A stretch of 64,000 bases of DNA from a bacterium (GTDB lineage: Bacteria > Patescibacteriota > Gracilibacteria > UBA4473): NCBI GenBank assembly GCA_018648585.1, contig JABGQW010000016.1, positions 22,483 through 86,482 of the forward strand. The letters are read 5' to 3'. Of the stretch, positions 60,513-64,000 are shown one piece after another (the first letter of the stretch is position 1; every line of letters starts with the position of its first letter). A program made the translations under genes and the position numbers. The notes below the pieces were generated by a model, which saw only the letters and a program-made list of their open reading frames with translations, was not told the origin of the DNA and did no database searches.

Positions 60513-61060
60513 TTTTTAAAATTTTTTTTTAAAAGTTCGTACAATTTCGCGTCGTGCCAGCGGCCGTTTTTTCCAAAATCTTTTTCGAGCGTGCCGACGA
60601 ATCGGAATCCGAGTTTTTCGATCACTTTTTTGCTCGGAATATTTTCCGAAAAATGGTGCGCGATAATTTTGTGCAGATCGAGATTTTCAAATCCAAAACT
60701 CAAAACGGCGCGAGCGGCTTCTGGCATAATTCCGTTTCCGTGAAATTCCGGATCGAGCCAGTACCCGATTTCTGCGCGATCGGTTTGGAGTACTCCGTAT
60801 TTTCGTTCGATTTTTTCCAGCGACACAATTCCGACAAATTTTTCTTCAAAAAAAATCGACCAGACCACGGATTTTTCGGGAAAATCTTTTTGCGTGGATT
60901 CAAAAAAAGTCAGCGTTTCCTTAATTTGTTCCGGCGGATTCCACGACATAAATTTTGGCAAATCCGGATTTTTTCTCGCGACCCGAAAAATTTCCGGCAC
61001 GTCCGATTTTTCAATCGTCCGGAGAAAAAGTTGCTCGGTGCGGATTTCAAAATTTTGCAT
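60509..61060 (-). CDS. GNAT family N-acetyltransferase (RimJ/RimL-like)
   Basis: TEQLFLRTIEKSDVPEIF; EIGYWLDPEFHGNGIMPEAARAVLSFGFENLDLHKI. Confidence 0.88.
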   Translation of the reverse strand: MQNFEIRTEQLFLRTIEKSDVPEIFRVARKNPDLPKFMSWNPPEQIKETLTFFESTQKDFPEKSVVWSIFFEEKFVGIVSLEKIERKYGVLQTDRAEIGYWLDPEFHGNGIMPEAARAVLSFGFENLDLHKIIAHHFSENIPSKKVIEKLGFRFVGTLEKDFGKNGRWHDAKLYELLKKNFKK

Positions 61061-62402
61061 TTTTCGTCTGAAAAAATCGTTTCCACGCGGTGATCCCAAA
61101 AAGTCCCGCGCTCAAAAAATTCGCCGAAAACGTTCCGAGTGCGAGCCCGAGAATTGCCGTGTTTTCCGGTAAAATTTTCAAACTCAAAATCGCCGCCAGC
61201 CCGGTCGCAAAAATCAACGAAACCGCCGAAATTTTCATCGGAGTTTTTACGTCGTCGTTCGCCATAAAAATTCGCGACAGCACCGGAATCGCGCACGCCG
61301 CCGGCAGACTCGCGACAGTCCACCGAAAAACCAGCGCTGCACCGCGCAGCGGTTCGCCGGAGAGATCGAATAAAATTTCCAAAATTTCTTGCGCCCAAAA
61401 AATCCCCACGATCGCCGCGGGAATCGTCGCCAAAAAAATCCACGCGAGCGTGTCGCGCACGATTTTTCGCTGCGCCGCGTGCTGGTGTTTCAATTTCGAC
61501 AGGCGCGGAAAACTCGCACTCGCCAGCGGCAGCCCGACGATCGACAGCAGCGCGTGCCCGAGATTTGTTCCGATCGAAAACGCGCCGACCGTTCCCGCCG
61601 CCAAAAAACTCGCGATCCACACGTCGGCGGATTGATTGATCTGAAAACTCGCGTTGTTTGTCGTGCGGAACGCAAGATCCGAGCCGAAGTTTTTCCACGC
61701 GGAGTCTGGTTTTTTCCAAAAAAATCCGAGCCCGCTGACACGATTTTTCCCCACAAAAAAATACGCGCTCGCGTTCGCCAGCAGGTGCAGCGCGGCTCCA
61801 GCGATGGCTGCGAGACCGATCGCCGCCAGTCCAAATTTTTCCGCGAACCAAAAAATCCCGACGCAGATCGCGCCGGTGTACAAAATTGGAGCGATCGCCA
61901 CCGACAAAAATTTTTCTCGAAACTGCTGCGCTGCCGAAAAAACCGCGCTCGTACCGAGCAAAAATACCGATCCAAAAAGCAGTCGCGCCAAGTTTGCGAT
62001 TTCTCCCTGCGCAGTGGGATCAAATCCGGTCGCAAAAATTTTCACTAAAATTCCTGGGAAAATCGCGCCCACTCCGCACAAAATTCCGAAAAAAACGACG
62101 ACGCCCCAGAAAAAACTGGAAAAAAATTTCACGAAATTTTTTCCGCGCAGTTCTGCCGCTCGTGGCAAAAACAGCGTCGCGACGGTGCCGCCGACCAGCA
62201 AAAAAAAGAAAAAATCTGGAATTCGAAACGCTGCAAAAATAAAATCGAGTTGTCCTGCGTCGGCGAAATTTTGCACAAAAAGTCGGTCGCGCCACAGCCC
62301 CAAAAGTTTCGACACGACGGCCGATCCCATCAAAAGTGCGCCACCGGACATCAGGATCTTTTTCACGTCCCGGAGTGTGCCTCGGAATCGAGATTTTCGC
62401 AA
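61047..62402 (-). CDS. murJ: Lipid II flippase MurJ/MviN
   Basis: GSAVVSKLLGLWRDRLFVQNFADAGQLDFIFAAFRIPDFFFFLLVGGTVATLFLP; multi-TM. Confidence 0.9.
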   Translation of the reverse strand: MRKSRFRGTLRDVKKILMSGGALLMGSAVVSKLLGLWRDRLFVQNFADAGQLDFIFAAFRIPDFFFFLLVGGTVATLFLPRAAELRGKNFVKFFSSFFWGVVVFFGILCGVGAIFPGILVKIFATGFDPTAQGEIANLARLLFGSVFLLGTSAVFSAAQQFREKFLSVAIAPILYTGAICVGIFWFAEKFGLAAIGLAAIAGAALHLLANASAYFFVGKNRVSGLGFFWKKPDSAWKNFGSDLAFRTTNNASFQINQSADVWIASFLAAGTVGAFSIGTNLGHALLSIVGLPLASASFPRLSKLKHQHAAQRKIVRDTLAWIFLATIPAAIVGIFWAQEILEILFDLSGEPLRGAALVFRWTVASLPAACAIPVLSRIFMANDDVKTPMKISAVSLIFATGLAAILSLKILPENTAILGLALGTFSANFLSAGLFGITAWKRFFQTKNAKF

Positions 62403-62570
62403 GTTTGAGAAAATGTTGACTTTTTCCTGAAAAGTGCTAAAAAATAACTATGATTTTGCACAAAATTTTTTTCGTGTGAAATCCGTTGTTTGACAGCTTC
62501 ATCATCAGACACGAAATTAGAAATTTTTAAATTTAACTATATTTTTTAACCAAACAAAAAAGATTTTATT

Positions 62571-63671
62571 ATGAACAGGAAAAATGTAATTTTAGTAATT
62601 TTAATGAGCGCTATGGTTTTGGGCGCAATGGGACAAAATTCTGAAACGAAGGAGTTGTATCCACCGTTTCGTTTTGTTTTACCGACAGTTCCGGACAGCG
62701 TGAGAGCGTTTCCAGAAAAAGTACAGATTTTTCGTCTTGAGTACGCGTTGCGGTTTATGGAAATAAATCAAAAAACTCTGGCAGAAAATCCGATCGTGCG
62801 TCCAGATTTATTATGGCGCAATTTGTATTTTGGTTTTGAATTTCTTCCGAAGGAAATTCGACGAAATGATTCTTTGATTCCAGGGACAGTTGAAGCAGAT
62901 AGTTTTCTGTTTGCGTTGCGAAATTATCAGAAAGAAATTTTGAATGACTTTAAATTCATGCAGGATTCGTTGATGAAAAACTTGGAGCAGCGCGTTTTCA
63001 CAGCCAAAAAGAACGGTGAAATTGTGGATGTTGAAATTTTTTCTGGAAACAATCTTTCTTCAGATCTTGTTTCCGCGTCAACCGATTGGCCATTTTTAAA
63101 AAAAGGCGGAAGTTGGGATCTTTTGAAAGAAATTGAGAAAGATTCTGCGCGGCTTGCAAAGATGGAAAAGTCCGTCATGAAAAATCTTAACACCCTGGCG
63201 AAATATGCGAGTCGAGAGAGTTCGCGAAGAAGGTTGCCGAGAAGGATTTACTCTCTTTTGACTTGGAAAGTTCCAAGCCAAATTGGTGTTTATGAATCTT
63301 TTTTTGATTCATATTTTTATAAGCTCGAGACATTGTATCTTACTGACACGATCGCGTGGGATTCAATTATGGCAAAGCATCAGGTTTTGCTCGAATTTGT
63401 GAATTATGCGGAATACAATTTGTTCCAACTTGGGAACGCGCTTCGATGTAAAATGTCCAAAAGACAAAAAAGATTGTGGAAAAAACAGGTGAACAACTAT
63501 CTTATTTTGCAAGGAGGTGCGGTAATTATTTCCGGCGATCATGAACCAGCGCGTGGTTGGTTTCGAAAAATTCTTTATCGCTACATTCACGGGACCAATC
63601 AAAAAAGAATGGTTCCGAATCAGGCGATCCCAGCACAAGAAAAAAATACGCAGGAAATTTTTCAAGTGTGA
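62571..63671 (+). CDS. Secreted hypothetical protein
   Basis: Signal peptide MNRKNVILVILMSAMVLGAMGQ; 366 aa AT-richer gene followed by terminator. Confidence 0.6.
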   Translation: MNRKNVILVILMSAMVLGAMGQNSETKELYPPFRFVLPTVPDSVRAFPEKVQIFRLEYALRFMEINQKTLAENPIVRPDLLWRNLYFGFEFLPKEIRRNDSLIPGTVEADSFLFALRNYQKEILNDFKFMQDSLMKNLEQRVFTAKKNGEIVDVEIFSGNNLSSDLVSASTDWPFLKKGGSWDLLKEIEKDSARLAKMEKSVMKNLNTLAKYASRESSRRRLPRRIYSLLTWKVPSQIGVYESFFDSYFYKLETLYLTDTIAWDSIMAKHQVLLEFVNYAEYNLFQLGNALRCKMSKRQKRLWKKQVNNYLILQGGAVIISGDHEPARGWFRKILYRYIHGTNQKRMVPNQAIPAQEKNTQEIFQV

Positions 63672-63687
63672 TGAAGCAATAAAACAG

Positions 63688-63721
63688 AAACAGCGGGTTC
63701 GAAAGAATCTGCTGTTTTTAT
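63688..63721 (+). terminator. Terminator after the secreted protein gene
   Basis: aaacagcgggttcgaaagaatctgctgttttta. Confidence 0.65.
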
Positions 63722-63737
63722 TTGCAAATTTTGAGGC

Positions 63738-64000
63738 CGAGATGGATTACTCCTCACTTCGTTCGTCGTGGCTGCGCATCGAACCAAATGGTTCAAATCG
63801 TTCGCTCCGCGAATTAAAAAAAAAATTCCGCAGGGGAGCTTTTTAAAAAATGTCGAGATGGATTACTCCTCGCTTCGCTCGTCGTGGCTGCGCATCGAAC
63901 CAAATGGTTCAAATCATTCGCTTCGCGAATTAAAAATAAAAAAACTCCGCAGGGGAGCTTTTTAAAAAATGTCGAGATGGATTACTCCTCGCTTCGCTCG
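63738..64000 (+). repeat. Tandem repeat array (about 116-119 bp period), running off the window
   Basis: Units start at cgagatggattactcctc: 63738, 63854, 63973; each holds palindromes and a ctccgcaggggagcttttt terminator-like hairpin. Confidence 0.95.

Noticed and set aside
59611-60519. Long + strand ORFs over the pseudouridine synthase
   Set aside because: Antisense shadows created by codon bias
63738-64000. CRISPR array
   Set aside because: Units are about 118 bp and near-identical throughout, with no short repeat plus unique spacer pattern; no cas genes seen
1-64000. Alternative genetic code (TGA as Gly/Trp)
   Set aside because: Several well-supported genes end in TGA at expected positions and show no in-frame TGA

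Overview
About 64 kb of a compact, standard-code bacterial chromosome (TGA used as stop; probably CPR/Patescibacteria-like, low-confidence inference). Housekeeping genes include glyA (partial), rpoC-rpsL-rpsG, lexA-recA, metG, cysS, uvrC, gmk, gyrA, ftsH, def, rplJ-rplL and murJ, plus tRNA-Cys(GCA) and tRNA-Lys(CTT). A clearly AT-richer accessory island (about 11.36-20.45 kb) carries two restriction-modification modules: a Dcm-like MTase with an EcoRII-like REase, and a single-chain R-M-S protein with a DUF6119/TIGR04141-like protein. Each module is bounded by inverted repeats and followed by an attC-like folded element, which suggests a cassette array. The strongest unusual signals are: (1) a nucleotidyltransferase domain inserted inside UvrC; (2) the cassette-like island with hairpins that keep the loop and vary the stem; (3) a ThyA-family protein with Asp at the dUMP/dCMP-discriminating Asn position, in a genome that also has dCMP- and dCTP-deaminase-like genes; (4) duplicated gene 3' ends (thyA, ftsH) beside inserted DNA; (5) a DUF1858-HesB-like fusion lacking the HesB cysteines. 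All calls are by reading only; no searches were run.
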